Assembly (NCBI GenBank): GCA_959607825.1
Contig: CAUHNW010000001.1
Span: 124,001 to 188,000, forward strand
From: HGM13006 sp900757695
GTDB taxonomy: Bacteria; Bacillota; Clostridia; Oscillospirales; Oscillospiraceae
Length of the DNA stretch: 64,000 nt
Direction: 5' to 3'
In this document: one piece after another, positions 43,930 through 53,025 of the stretch
Numbering within the stretch: the stretch's first letter is position 1
Layout of the letters: each line of letters begins with the position of its first letter
Translations under genes and position numbers: made by a program
The notes under the pieces: generated by a model
What the model saw: the letters and a program-made list of their open reading frames with translations, nothing else
The model's database searches: none
Told to the model about the DNA's origin: nothing

Positions 43930-44019
43930 ATGTACGACTGTGACAGTATTGGGCGAAGACAGGAGTCTGACATACCCATACGGATGCCGGCATGGTTTGC
44001 CGCGCCTCTGTTTGGATAG
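43930..44019 (+). CDS. Leader peptide upstream of mgtE (29 residues)
   Basis: A short ORF with GTGAGGTG six to eight bases before its ATG. The peptide is acidic and polar at first (MYDCDSIGRRQESDIP) and then hydrophobic with Pro and Trp (RMPAWFAAPLFG). It ends 146 bases before mgtE and lies within sequence that can form alternative RNA pairings with the downstream terminator. By position it may be a regulatory leader peptide; acidic/Pro stretches in some Mg transporter leaders make translation sensitive to low Mg, but that parallel is inference. No homologue is known to me. Confidence 0.5.
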   Translation: MYDCDSIGRRQESDIPIRMPAWFAAPLFG

Positions 44020-44064
44020 CTTTTTGTCATTCGCCCTGATTTCCCCATACACAGCCGCAGAGTG

Positions 44065-44100
44065 CTGATCTGCCCGCTTTGGTGAGATCAGGGGCTTTTT
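44065..44100 (+). terminator. Attenuator-like terminator before mgtE
   Basis: CTGATCT (44065-44071) pairs with AGATCAG (44085-44091), followed by GGGCTTTTT. CCCTGAT at 44034-44040 can instead pair with ATCAGGG at 44087-44093, which would break this stem. Confidence 0.6.
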
Positions 44101-44165
44101 GCGCCCCTTTGCAGGTCAGCCTCCCCCACCCGTCCCCTGTGGACAGAATCAAGGAGGTAATGTGT

Positions 44166-45569
44166 ATGACAAAGTTGGAGCTGAATAGCCGCAGCATGAC
44201 GGAAAATCAGGACGCCATTGTCCGGGTGCTTCAGGGAAGCGCCTCTCCGGCTCTGATGGCCCATCAACTGGAGCAATTCCACGAAAACGACATTGCGGCG
44301 GTGCTGCCGTTGCTCACCGCACCCCAGCAAAAAAAGCTGCTGCGGGTGCTGAACCCCGAAACCCTTTCCACGGTATTCTCCTATCTGGACGAGCCGGGCC
44401 CTCTGCTGGAGGCGCTGGACATCCGGAAGGCCGTGGACATCGTCTCCGGCATGGAGGCTGACGACGCCGTGGACGTGCTTCGTCAGCTCAGCAAGGAAAA
44501 ACGGGACGCCCTGCTGGATATCATGCCTCCGGAGCAGAAAAAGGACATTCTGCTGGTCGCCTCCTATGACGAGGACGAGATCGGCAGCTACATGACCACG
44601 GACTTTATTCAGGTGCCCCTGACCGACACCGCAGAGGCCGCCATGTCCGCTCTTTCCGAGCAGGCAAAGGACACCGAAAACATCTCCACCCTCTATGTGC
44701 TGGCACTGGACGGCACCTTTTTTGGCGCCCTTCCCCTGCGGGATCTGCTCATTGCACCAAAAGCCTCCACCGTACAGGATCTGTGTCAGACCTCTTATCC
44801 CTATGTCTACGGCAGAGAACAGCTGGACGACTGTATGGAGACCCTGAAAGACTACTCCGAGGACTCCATTCCGGTGTTGGACGCCCAGAATCGTGTGCTT
44901 GGCATCGTTACCGCCCAGGATCTCATTGAGGTCTCCGATCAGGAGATGGGCGAGGATTACGCCCGTCTGGCCGGTCTGACTGCGGAAAACGATTTGAAGG
45001 AATCCGTGCTCCAGAGCACCAAAAAGCGCCTTCCATGGCTGGTGATCCTGTTGGCCCTTGGACTGGTGGTCAGCTCCGTGGTGGGTATTTTTGAGGGCGT
45101 TGTGGCTCAGCTTCCTCTGATTATCTGCTTTCAGTCTCTGGTGCTGGATATGGCCGGTAACGTGGGCACCCAGTCTCTGGCAGTTACCATCCGGGTCCTC
45201 ACCGATGAAACCATTCCCGTCCGGCAGCGGCTCCGGCTGATCCCCCGGGAAACCAAGGTGGGCCTGCTGAACGGCACACTGCTGGGACTGCTGTCCTTTG
45301 TGTGCATCGGCCTCTACCTGATGGCCGCCAAGGGACAGACCCTTCAGATGTCCTACTGTATCTCCGGCTGCATCGGCATTGCACTGATGGTGGCCATGGC
45401 CGCCTCCGCCCTGTTCGGTACCGTGATCCCCATGTGCTTTAAGAAAATCGGCATCGACCCTGCCGTGGCCTCCGGCCCCCTGATCACCACGGTCAACGAC
45501 CTTGTGGCCGTTGTGGTATACTACGGGCTTACATGGCTCTTCCTGATTGAAATGCTGCATCTGGTATGA
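44166..45569 (+). CDS. mgtE: Magnesium transporter MgtE
   Basis: A 467-residue Mg2+ channel. The cytoplasmic N-domain (MgtE_N helical repeats, e.g. NDIAAVLPLLTAPQQKKLLR, then EPGPLLEALDIR, MEADDAVDVLRQL) is followed by paired CBS domains (IGSYMTTDFIQVPLTDTA, then PVLDAQNRVLGIVTAQDLIE) that sense Mg, and about five membrane helices from residue 280. The pore-region sequence DMAGNVGTQSLAVTIR is intact. The start at 44166 has AAGGAGG eight bases upstream. Single-gene unit with its own leader and terminator. Confidence 0.96.
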   Translation: MTKLELNSRSMTENQDAIVRVLQGSASPALMAHQLEQFHENDIAAVLPLLTAPQQKKLLRVLNPETLSTVFSYLDEPGPLLEALDIRKAVDIVSGMEADDAVDVLRQLSKEKRDALLDIMPPEQKKDILLVASYDEDEIGSYMTTDFIQVPLTDTAEAAMSALSEQAKDTENISTLYVLALDGTFFGALPLRDLLIAPKASTVQDLCQTSYPYVYGREQLDDCMETLKDYSEDSIPVLDAQNRVLGIVTAQDLIEVSDQEMGEDYARLAGLTAENDLKESVLQSTKKRLPWLVILLALGLVVSSVVGIFEGVVAQLPLIICFQSLVLDMAGNVGTQSLAVTIRVLTDETIPVRQRLRLIPRETKVGLLNGTLLGLLSFVCIGLYLMAAKGQTLQMSYCISGCIGIALMVAMAASALFGTVIPMCFKKIGIDPAVASGPLITTVNDLVAVVVYYGLTWLFLIEMLHLV

Positions 45570-45573
45570 CAAA

Positions 45574-45600
45574 ATCCCCCTGCCGAGACGGCAGGGGGAT
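45574..45600 (+). terminator. Terminator of mgtE
   Basis: A perfect 12-bp stem ATCCCCCTGCCG/CGGCAGGGGGAT with an AGA loop, then CATTTTAT. Confidence 0.88.
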
Positions 45601-45623
45601 CATTTTATGATGCAGGGTTTGGC

Positions 45624-45851
45624 TTATTCCTCTTCGGACGCTCCGTCCAGCCAGGTAAAGGTATCAAAGCAGCTGAAGTAGTCCTCCATGTTTTCCCGTG
45701 CCTCTTCTACCGTATCGCCGGGGAACACATCGGAGTCGTCACCGTTGCTCATCACTACTTCAAAGCCGGTCTCTCCCCCTTCGATGCCAAGGAGAATTTC
45801 CTCCCCAAAAAATTCATCATTTTCGTTGATCTTTGCGATCCATTTTGTCAT
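45624..45851 (-). CDS. Small acidic hypothetical protein
   Basis: A 75-residue very acidic protein (MTKWIAKINENDEFFGEEIL, then a run with SNGDDSDVFPGDTVEEARE, ending SEEE). GGGAGTG lies nine bases before the ATG and a good promoter lies upstream, so it is probably real. The segment FPGDTVEEARENMEDYF resembles the HicB-like/RnlA-type antitoxin fold in outline, but I see no toxin partner, so no function is claimed. Confidence 0.7.
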   Translation of the reverse strand: MTKWIAKINENDEFFGEEILLGIEGGETGFEVVMSNGDDSDVFPGDTVEEARENMEDYFSCFDTFTWLDGASEEE

Positions 45852-45893
45852 GGTCTGTCACTCCCAGGTTGATGGATTAAATGAAACAGCATG

Positions 45894-45922
45894 ATTATAA
45901 TCGCTTCTATAGGGATTGTAAA
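45894..45922 (-). promoter_or_regulatory. Promoter of the small acidic protein gene
   Basis: Minus-strand TTTACA (45917-45922) and TATAAT (45894-45899), 17-base spacer. Confidence 0.7.
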
Positions 45923-46010
45923 GAGGATGAACCCATTTTTTCTTGATTCCACAAAAAACTGTCTAAAAATTTACAGTTTGGGGCATTGCCGCTGCCGTTT
46001 TCGCCGGAAT

Positions 46011-47792
46011 TCATCCCTTCTGGGCTTCGATCCGCTCTGCCAGATCGCTTAAATACATCCACCGTTCCATCTTTTCTTCCAACTGTGCTTCCAGCGCTTC
46101 CTTTTCCTCTGTGAGCCGCTGGAGCGCCGTGTAATCGGTGGCATGCGCCGCCATCTCCGTGTCCTTGTCCGCAATTTTCTCTTCCAGTGCGGCAATCTCG
46201 CCCTCGATGGAGGCATATTCCCGCTGTTCTTTATAAGAAAAGCGGAGTTTCTGAGCTTTTGGCTCCTGACGTGGCTCTTTCTTTTCCTTCTTCTCCCGAA
46301 TCTCCGGCTGGTTTTCCTTCCGTTTTTCCAGATAATCCGTATATCCGCCGGTATAGCGCAGGATCTCGCCGGTATCCGACACCTCAAAGATCTGGGTTGC
46401 AACCTTGTCAAGGAAATATCGGTCATGGCTCACCGCCACCACAATGCCGTCAAAGGAAGCAAGATAGTCCTCCAAAATGGTCAGGGTCTCAATGTCCAGA
46501 TCGTTGGTGGGCTCGTCCAGCAGCAGCACATTGGGGGCCGACATCAGCACGCCCAGCAGGTACAGCCGTCGGCGCTCGCCGCCGGACAATGCGCCGATGG
46601 TACTGTACTGAAGGTCCCCGTCAAACAAAAACCGCTCCAGCATCTGACTGGCGGAGAACGTTCCCTCCGAGGTCTTCACCGTGGCAGCGATCTCGTGGAT
46701 ATAGTCATAGGGCCGCTGGCGCAGATCCAGCTCTCTGCCCTCCTGAGAGAAATAGCCGATTTTCACGGTCTCGCCCCAGGTAATCTCCCCGGCATCCGGC
46801 TGGATATTGCCTGCAATCAGTTCCAGCAGGGTAGACTTTCCGGCGCCGTTTCGTCCAACCACACCAATGCGGTCATCCCGTCCCATGAGATAGGAGAAGG
46901 GCCGCAGGACCGTCCTTCCCCCATAGGCTTTTTCTACCCGGGTCAGCTCAATGGTCTTCTTCCCCAGCCGGGAGGACATGGCTGCCGTCTGGACCGTTGC
47001 CTGCGTCTCCGGCGCCTCCTGCGCTTTCAGCTCCGCATAGCGGCGGATGCGATCCTTGGCCTTTGTGCCTCTGGCCTGCGGCCCCCGGATGATCCACTGA
47101 TACTCCCGGCGCAGGAGGGTCTGTCGCTTTCGCTCTGCCGCCTCGGCATACTCGTAGCGCTGCTGCCGCAGCTCCAGATAGCGGGAGTAGTTGGCCTCAT
47201 AGAAATAGAGCTTTCCCCGCTCCACCTGACAGATCCGGTTGCAGACCCGTTCCAGAAAATAACGATCATGGGTCACCATAATGATGCCGCCCCGGAAGCG
47301 CCGAAGCCAGTCCTCCAGCCACTCCACCATATAGGCGTCGAGATGGTTGGTGGGCTCGTCCAGCAGCAGTACATCCGCCGGATGGATCAGCGCCGTGGCA
47401 AGGGCCACACGCTTCCGCTGGCCCCCGGACAGGGTGCCGATCTTCTGCTGAAAATCGGTAAGCCCCAGCTTGGTAAGCATGGTTTTGGCCTCAAATTCCT
47501 TGAGCTCCCGAAACTCCCCCGGGAACCCCAAAAACACCTGCTGTAAAATGGTGGCCTCGGGATCCATATCCGGATTTTGGCGCAGGTAACTCACCTGCAC
47601 ATTGGGATCCAGCGCCACCTTGCCCTCATCGGGCTGCTCAACCCCGGAAAGCACCCGCAGCAGCGTGCTCTTTCCCGTACCGTTGACGCCGATGACACCG
47701 ATCTTCTCCCCCGGACTGAGATAAATATCCACATCGTCCAGCAGCGTCTTCATGCCGTAATTTTTCGATAAATGCTGTGCAGAAAGCAGCAT
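46011..47792 (-). CDS. ABC-F family ATPase (Uup/Ettl-like)
   Basis: A 593-residue soluble protein with two ABC cassettes: Walker A GVNGTGKSTLLR and signature LSGGQRKRVAL in the first, Walker A GRNGAGKSTLLE and signature LSGGERRRLYLL in the second, each with LLLDEPTN. The linker (RRYAELKAQEAPETQA) and a C-terminal charged coiled coil (EGEIAALEEKIADKDTEMAA) match ABC-F proteins, with the coil as in Uup. There are no membrane helices, so it is not an exporter; such proteins act on ribosomes. Drug-resistance specificity cannot be read. Confidence 0.92.
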   Translation of the reverse strand: MLLSAQHLSKNYGMKTLLDDVDIYLSPGEKIGVIGVNGTGKSTLLRVLSGVEQPDEGKVALDPNVQVSYLRQNPDMDPEATILQQVFLGFPGEFRELKEFEAKTMLTKLGLTDFQQKIGTLSGGQRKRVALATALIHPADVLLLDEPTNHLDAYMVEWLEDWLRRFRGGIIMVTHDRYFLERVCNRICQVERGKLYFYEANYSRYLELRQQRYEYAEAAERKRQTLLRREYQWIIRGPQARGTKAKDRIRRYAELKAQEAPETQATVQTAAMSSRLGKKTIELTRVEKAYGGRTVLRPFSYLMGRDDRIGVVGRNGAGKSTLLELIAGNIQPDAGEITWGETVKIGYFSQEGRELDLRQRPYDYIHEIAATVKTSEGTFSASQMLERFLFDGDLQYSTIGALSGGERRRLYLLGVLMSAPNVLLLDEPTNDLDIETLTILEDYLASFDGIVVAVSHDRYFLDKVATQIFEVSDTGEILRYTGGYTDYLEKRKENQPEIREKKEKKEPRQEPKAQKLRFSYKEQREYASIEGEIAALEEKIADKDTEMAAHATDYTALQRLTEEKEALEAQLEEKMERWMYLSDLAERIEAQKG

Positions 47793-47853
47793 GGCTTTCG
47801 TCCTTTCCCGTTCCTGAATATGTGCTGAAATGACTGCTCATGCAGTGCTGCCC

Positions 47854-48714
47854 TTACTTTACGGTCAGCAGCTTTTCCCGGAACACATCATAGAAACCCC
47901 GTCTTGATTCTGTCAGATGCAGCAGCTTCCCGCCGGAAACATGCTTTTTCACCGTCACTACATCGTTCTTTTCCAGCCAGATCCCGTTGCTCCGGCCATC
48001 GCAGGTCAAAAGTCCCACCTTTCCGGTATCATGGCGGCTGCCGATCACCTGGATCTCCACCGTAGCGGTCTCCGGCACAATAATGGGCCGCAGTCCCGGC
48101 AGATGGGGCGCAATGGGCGTTACCACAAACACCGGTGTTCCCGGCGGAACCACAGGCCCGCCCAGCGACACATTGTAGGCCGTCGAGCCGCTGGCCGTGG
48201 AAACAAGGATCCCATCGCACCGGGTGGCATAGGCAAAGCTCCCGTCAATGGAGACCCCCAGCTTTACCACCCGTGCAAAGCCCTGACGGCCAATGACCAC
48301 ATCGTTAAAGGCCTGCTCACAGTAGCTCACCCGCTGGTTTTCCACGGAGGCCGACAGCAGCGGATAGTCCCGGAGCGTGTAGCGCCCCGCCATCACCGCA
48401 TCCACCGCAGCCCGGACATTCTCCCGCTCCACCTGCGTAAGGAAGCCCAGCGTCCCCAGATTGACGCCCAGCACCGGATGGGACAGCCCCAGCAGGTTCA
48501 GGTCGTTGACACATTGGAGATAGGTACCGTCACCCCCCAGCGCAAGGATCACGCCCTCCTCCGACGGAATGTGGAAGTGATAGTTCTGGTATGTGTCCTG
48601 ATAGCTGGCAAGGATCTTCACTCCCCAGCCCTTCCCCCGGATATAGTGCTCCAGCTTCCTGGTGAAACTCAGCTCCGGATCCTTCTGCCGGTTTACTGCA
48701 AGATATAATTCCAT
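47854..48714 (-). CDS. nadK: NAD kinase
   Basis: Phosphorylates NAD to NADP. The 286-residue protein has the GGDG motif near residue 61 (LALGGDGTYLQ), the family's NLGTLGFLTQ, a diagnostic NDVVIGRQGFARVVKLGVSI segment, SGSTAYNVSLGGPVV, and TPIAPHLPGLRPIIVP. AAAGGGGAG precedes the start. It is placed between the MATE gene and the ABC-F gene on the same strand with short gaps, so the three may share a transcript. Confidence 0.95.
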   Translation of the reverse strand: MELYLAVNRQKDPELSFTRKLEHYIRGKGWGVKILASYQDTYQNYHFHIPSEEGVILALGGDGTYLQCVNDLNLLGLSHPVLGVNLGTLGFLTQVERENVRAAVDAVMAGRYTLRDYPLLSASVENQRVSYCEQAFNDVVIGRQGFARVVKLGVSIDGSFAYATRCDGILVSTASGSTAYNVSLGGPVVPPGTPVFVVTPIAPHLPGLRPIIVPETATVEIQVIGSRHDTGKVGLLTCDGRSNGIWLEKNDVVTVKKHVSGGKLLHLTESRRGFYDVFREKLLTVK

Positions 48715-48751
48715 AAGTATTCTCCCCTTTTTCGGGATCGTCTGATCAAGA

Positions 48752-50119
48752 TCATGCCCGCTCCTGCTGTCCCATCTTTCGGTACGCCGTGAGCATAAAG
48801 GTCACAAAGCAGGTGGTGGCCGAAATGGTATCCGCCACAGGCTCCGCCGCAAATACGCCGGTGATGCCAAAGCCGATCCGGGGCAGGATCAAAATCAGCG
48901 GGATCAGCAGCAGCACCTTCCGGAACAGTGCGAAGAACGTGGCCTTCTTGGCCTCGCCCATGGCCACAAAGGTGTTCTGGGCGGACATCTGGAAGCTCAT
49001 GACAAAGTTCATGCAGAAGAACACCCGGAACATGGGCACCGCCGTCTCCATGAGGCTGGGATCGGAGTTGAAAATACCGATAAGCTGCTCCGGGAACAGC
49101 ATCAGGACAATCCATGCCAACGTGGCGTAGATCACATTGGAGATCACAAGGAACCGGAAGCATTGGCGCACCCGCTCATATTCTCTGGCCCCGTAGTTAT
49201 AGCCGGTCACCGGCTGGGCTCCCTGTCCCATGCCCACAATGGGCATCACTGCCAGCTGGCTCACCGAGGTCGCCACGGTCATCACCGTTACATAGATATC
49301 GCCGCCAAACCGGCTGAGGTTGGCATTGAATACGGCGGAAATGGCCGCCTCCGTAATATTCATAATAAAGGTGGATACGCCCAGCCCCATGATCTGAAGG
49401 CAAACCTGCTTCTGGAGCCGGAGGTACTTTCTGCGAATGCGGATCAGATTCTTTTTCCCCAGCAGGAAGGCCACCACCCAAACCGCCGAAACCGTCTGAG
49501 AGATCACCGTGGCAATGGCTGCACCCCGAACGCCGAGACCAAATACAAAAATAAAAACGGGATCCAGCACAATGTTGCACACGGCCCCCAGCAGCACCGT
49601 CATCATGCCGGTGCGGGTAAAGCCCTGGGCGTTGAGGAAGGGATTGAGTCCCAACGTCAGCATCACCGGCAGAGAGCCTGCCAGATAGATAGAGATGTAC
49701 TGGTCTGCATAGGGAAATGTCACATCGCTGGCCCCAAAAAGATATAAAATGGGTTCTTTGACGAGATAGCATACCGCAGGCACCAGTATGCCCAGCAGAA
49801 CGAGCAGGGTCAGGCTGTTGCTGATGACTTTTTCCGCCCCCTCATCATCCTTTGCCCCCCGCAGAATGGACGTCAGGGGCCCGCCGCCGTTGCCCACCAG
49901 ATAGGAGAAGGCCGCTACAGACATGGTAATGGGATAGCAGAGCCCCACGCCGGTCAGCGCCGTCTGCCCCACCCCGGCCAGATGGCCGATGTAGATTCGA
50001 TCCACCACGGAATACAGCGCATTGACCAGCATCGCCAGGATCATCGGGATGGCCAGCCGAATAATGGTGCGCGGTATACTGCCCTTGGAAAAATCATTTT
50101 GCTGTGCGGTGCTTGCCAT
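48752..50119 (-). CDS. MATE family efflux transporter
   Basis: A 455-residue, twelve-helix Na+ or H+ coupled exporter of the NorM/DinF/MepA group. The repeated N- and C-lobe pattern is clear: TIIRLAIPMILAMLVNALYS and VDRIYIGHL in the first lobe, GLGVSTFIMNITEAAISAVF and GMGQGAQPVTGYNYGA in the second. The ATG at 50119 has GGAGG nine bases upstream; the ATG eight codons earlier has no site. Substrates are unknown. Confidence 0.92.
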   Translation of the reverse strand: MASTAQQNDFSKGSIPRTIIRLAIPMILAMLVNALYSVVDRIYIGHLAGVGQTALTGVGLCYPITMSVAAFSYLVGNGGGPLTSILRGAKDDEGAEKVISNSLTLLVLLGILVPAVCYLVKEPILYLFGASDVTFPYADQYISIYLAGSLPVMLTLGLNPFLNAQGFTRTGMMTVLLGAVCNIVLDPVFIFVFGLGVRGAAIATVISQTVSAVWVVAFLLGKKNLIRIRRKYLRLQKQVCLQIMGLGVSTFIMNITEAAISAVFNANLSRFGGDIYVTVMTVATSVSQLAVMPIVGMGQGAQPVTGYNYGAREYERVRQCFRFLVISNVIYATLAWIVLMLFPEQLIGIFNSDPSLMETAVPMFRVFFCMNFVMSFQMSAQNTFVAMGEAKKATFFALFRKVLLLIPLILILPRIGFGITGVFAAEPVADTISATTCFVTFMLTAYRKMGQQERA

Positions 50120-50423
50120 TTGTCTTCCTCCATTTTCATACACTAAGACTTATAGTATAGCATGGTTTTCCCGGAATGTCATTCTTTTTCCCGCATCCTG
50201 CTCCATTCAAGCCGTCTCGGTGCCGTCAATGTAATAATTGTTATGACTTTACATGATTTTTTCAATAAACCCCCGGAATTTTACAGAGATTTGTTCTGAT
50301 TTTCTGGTCAAATTCCACAATAATCTTCTTTTCTCTGTACCTGCGGAGTCAGATATGCTATACTTCTGTGTTGGAAAGATTAAAGCAGGCCTTGGCCTGC
50401 CTCAGAGAGAGGAACTTTATAAC
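50120..50423. other. Divergent intergenic region between MATE and E2-like genes
   Basis: Holds the minus-strand MATE promoter. On the plus strand TATACT occurs near 50358 with no good -35. The rest is AT-rich with no recognised element. Confidence 0.5.
50154..50182 (-). promoter_or_regulatory. Promoter of the first MATE gene
   Basis: Minus-strand ATGACA (50177-50182) and TATACT (50154-50159), 17-base spacer. Confidence 0.6.
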
Positions 50424-51299
50424 ATGTCAAAACGTAAATTCGGTGACCGAAAGGATGGACGCCGGATCCGGGATCTTGACGGGCTGCACTGCATTATGAT
50501 GCACCTGATGCCCAAGCGTACCGAATCCGAGGTCTATCTGGAATTTCCCATGGACGTCACGGATCTGCTTCCCTATATTGAAGAGCAGAATCAGATGCAT
50601 CCGGAATACAAGACCACCATTTTTCACTGCATTGTGACCGCCGTGGCCCGGGTGGTCTCCATGCGTCCTTACTTAAACCGTTTTATCTGCGGGCGGAAGC
50701 TCTATGAGCGCAACGATATCTCCCTGAGCTTCATCGCCAAGCGGAAGTTCGCAGACCATTCGGAAGAATCTCTGATGACCCTGATCACCAAAGAGGATAT
50801 GAACCTCGATTATGTGACCCGGAAGATCGTCGGGGACGTAAAGGAGCTTCGGGAAAGTCGGGGCAGCAACGACTTTGACGGGGTCATCGATACCATCGGC
50901 CATCTGCCCAATCCCATTCTCCATGTCTTCATCGGTCTTTTGCAGCGGCTGTCCGCCATGGGCAAGCTGCCGGATGTGCTGACACAGGGCGACACCAACC
51001 ACACCACCGTACTGCTCTCCAATCTGGGCAGTATCAAGTGCCCCAGCTGTTATCATCACCTCAACAACTATGGTACCAACAGCATTATGATCACCGTGGG
51101 CGTTCTCAGGAAGGAGCTCCGGGTCATGCCCGACGGCACCACCAAGCCTCGGGACGTTCTGACGCTGGGCTTCACCGCCGATGAGCGTATCGCAGACGGC
51201 TTCTACTTTGCAAAAAGCCTGAAGCTGGCAGAATACCTGCTCCAGCACCCCCAGCTGCTGGAAGTACCGCTGAAGGAGGCCATTGAATATGACGGCTGA
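50424..51299 (+). CDS. Stand-alone E2-like (CAT-fold) acyltransferase domain protein
   Basis: A 291-residue protein resembling the catalytic domain of 2-oxo-acid dehydrogenase E2 subunits and chloramphenicol acetyltransferase, without lipoyl or E1-binding domains. The segment LLSNLGSI and the C-terminal LTLGFTADERIADGFYFAKS line up with E2 sequence, but the catalytic motif DHR-x-x-DG reads DERIADG, with glutamate in place of the catalytic histidine. The start at 50424 follows GAGAGGA by about 12 bases. It overlaps the next gene, an acyl-CoA ligase, by 11 bases, so the two act together by context. Activity is uncertain. Confidence 0.72.
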   Translation: MSKRKFGDRKDGRRIRDLDGLHCIMMHLMPKRTESEVYLEFPMDVTDLLPYIEEQNQMHPEYKTTIFHCIVTAVARVVSMRPYLNRFICGRKLYERNDISLSFIAKRKFADHSEESLMTLITKEDMNLDYVTRKIVGDVKELRESRGSNDFDGVIDTIGHLPNPILHVFIGLLQRLSAMGKLPDVLTQGDTNHTTVLLSNLGSIKCPSCYHHLNNYGTNSIMITVGVLRKELRVMPDGTTKPRDVLTLGFTADERIADGFYFAKSLKLAEYLLQHPQLLEVPLKEAIEYDG

Positions 51300-53012
51300 G
51301 ACCAAAACCATTCCCACCCCATGGGCGGCCTATTCCGAAGGCGTGCCCCTGCATCTGGACTATCCCGACTGCGCCATGGTGGATCTGGTGGAAAAATCCG
51401 CCGCCGAGACACCGGACGTGCTGGCCTATACCTTCTACACCACCAAGGTTAACTACAAGACTTTTCTGGAAGAGATCCGGCAGTGCGCAAAATCTCTGAC
51501 GGCCATGGGCATAAAGCCCGGCGACAAGGTCACCATCTGCATGCCCAATGCGCCCCAGGCCGTGGTCATGTTCTACGCCCTCAACTATATGGGCGCCATC
51601 GCCAATATGGTGCACCCCCTGTCCGCACAGGAGGAGATCGCCTTCTACCTGAAGGAAAGCGGCTCTGTGGCCGCCCTGACCCTCCGGCAGTTCTACCCCA
51701 AATTTCAGGCCATCCGCAGCAAGCTCACCATTGACAAGCTCATTATCACCGGCATTGAGGATGCCCTTCATGGCCCCATGAAGCTGGGGTATCTGGCCAC
51801 CCAGGGCCGGAAGCTCCCCAAGATTCCGGCGGACGATTCTCTGGTGCTGCACTGGAAGGATTTCATTCGGAACGGGAAGAATCAGCCGGATCCCAGATGC
51901 CCCCGGAAGGGGAATGACACCGCCGCCATCCTCTATTCCGGCGGCACCACCGGCACCACCAGGGCATTCTGCTCAGCAACCTCAACTTCAACGCGCTGGG
52001 CATGCAGACCGGTGCAGCGGGCAACTGCCTCGAAAAAGGCCATAAAATGCTCTCCATCATGCCTATTTTCCACGGCTTTGGTCTGGGCGTCTGCATCCAT
52101 ACGGTACTGATCCACAGCGCCACCTGCATTCTGGTGCCCCAGTTCACGGTAGAAAGCTATGCCCAGCTGCTCAAGAAGCACAAGCCCAACTATATTGCCG
52201 GCGTTCCCACCCTCTATGAAGCCCTGCTGCGGCTCAAGAAGGCCGAGGATCTGGATCTCAGCCAGCTGGAGGGCGTATTCTCCGGCGGCGACTCTCTTTC
52301 CATGGAGCTCAAGCATAAGGTGGATGCATTTCTGAAATCCCACGGCTCCACGGAGCAGGTGCGGGAGGGCTATGGCACCACCGAGTGTGTCACCGCCAGC
52401 TGCCTGACCCCCAAGACCTTATACCGGGAGGGCAGCATCGGCATTCCCTTCCCGGATACCTACTATAAAATTGTTGTGCCCTTTACCCATGACGAGGTGC
52501 CCTACGGCACCATCGGTGAGATCTGTATTTCCGGCCCCACCGTCATGCAGGGCTATCTGGATAAGCCCAAGGAGACCGCTCAAACACTCCAGCTCCACGA
52601 GGATGGGCTGGTGTGGCTCCACACCGGCGATTTGGGTCTCATGGACAAGGACGGGTTTATCTACTTCAAGCAGCGGCTGAAGCGTATGATCATCACCAGC
52701 GGCTACAACGTCTATCCCTCTCAGGTGGAAAACGTCATTGATGCCCACGAGGCCGTGCTCATGACCACCGTCATCGGCGTCAAGGACGACTATAAAATGC
52801 AGCGGGTCAAGGCCTTTGTGGTGCTGAAGCCCGGCTATACCCCCTCTGAGGAGCTGAAGGAATCCATTCTGGCCCACTGCAAAAAGCGCATCGCCAAGTA
52901 TGCTCTGCCCCGTGAGATCGAATTCCGGGATGCACTGCCCAAGACGCTGGTGGGCAAGGTGGCATATACCGTACTCGAAAAGGAAGAGGCGGAAAAGGCC
53001 GCCGCCAAGTAA
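51289..53012 (+). pseudogene. AMP-dependent acyl-CoA synthetase, frameshifted
   Basis: An adenylate-forming ligase of about 574 residues, split by a frameshift. The N-terminal part (from the ATG at 51289, with AAGGAGG upstream) reads to ILYSGGTTGTT at 51930-51960. The expected next codons AAG GGC ATT appear as AGGGCATT, one base short at 51960-51961, and the correct frame continues as GILLSNLNFNALGMQTGAAG to the stop at 53012. The second part holds GYGTTECV, the TGDLG motif, YNVYPSQVEN and the C-terminal catalytic lysine region KTLVGKVAYT. The deletion removes the lysine of the TTGTTKG nucleotide-binding motif. It could be a true mutation or a sequencing error. Confidence 0.85.
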
Positions 53013-53025
53013 GGAGACAGATTTC

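Larger units (their letters stand above)
43704..44165 (+). other. Intergenic region pnp-mgtE
   Basis: Contains the pnp terminator, a promoter, a 29-codon leader ORF, and a terminator-like stem before mgtE; each is listed separately. The stretch 43754-43857 shows nothing I recognise. I found none of the conserved M-box blocks. Confidence 0.7.

Noticed and set aside
43858..44165. M-box (Mg riboswitch) before mgtE
   Set aside because: The conserved M-box blocks (such as GGTGAGGCTCC and GCTGCTGCCC) are absent by eye. An Infernal search would settle it.
45624..45851. Antitoxin call for the 75-residue acidic protein
   Set aside because: No toxin gene adjoins it and the fold resemblance is weak, so it is left as hypothetical.
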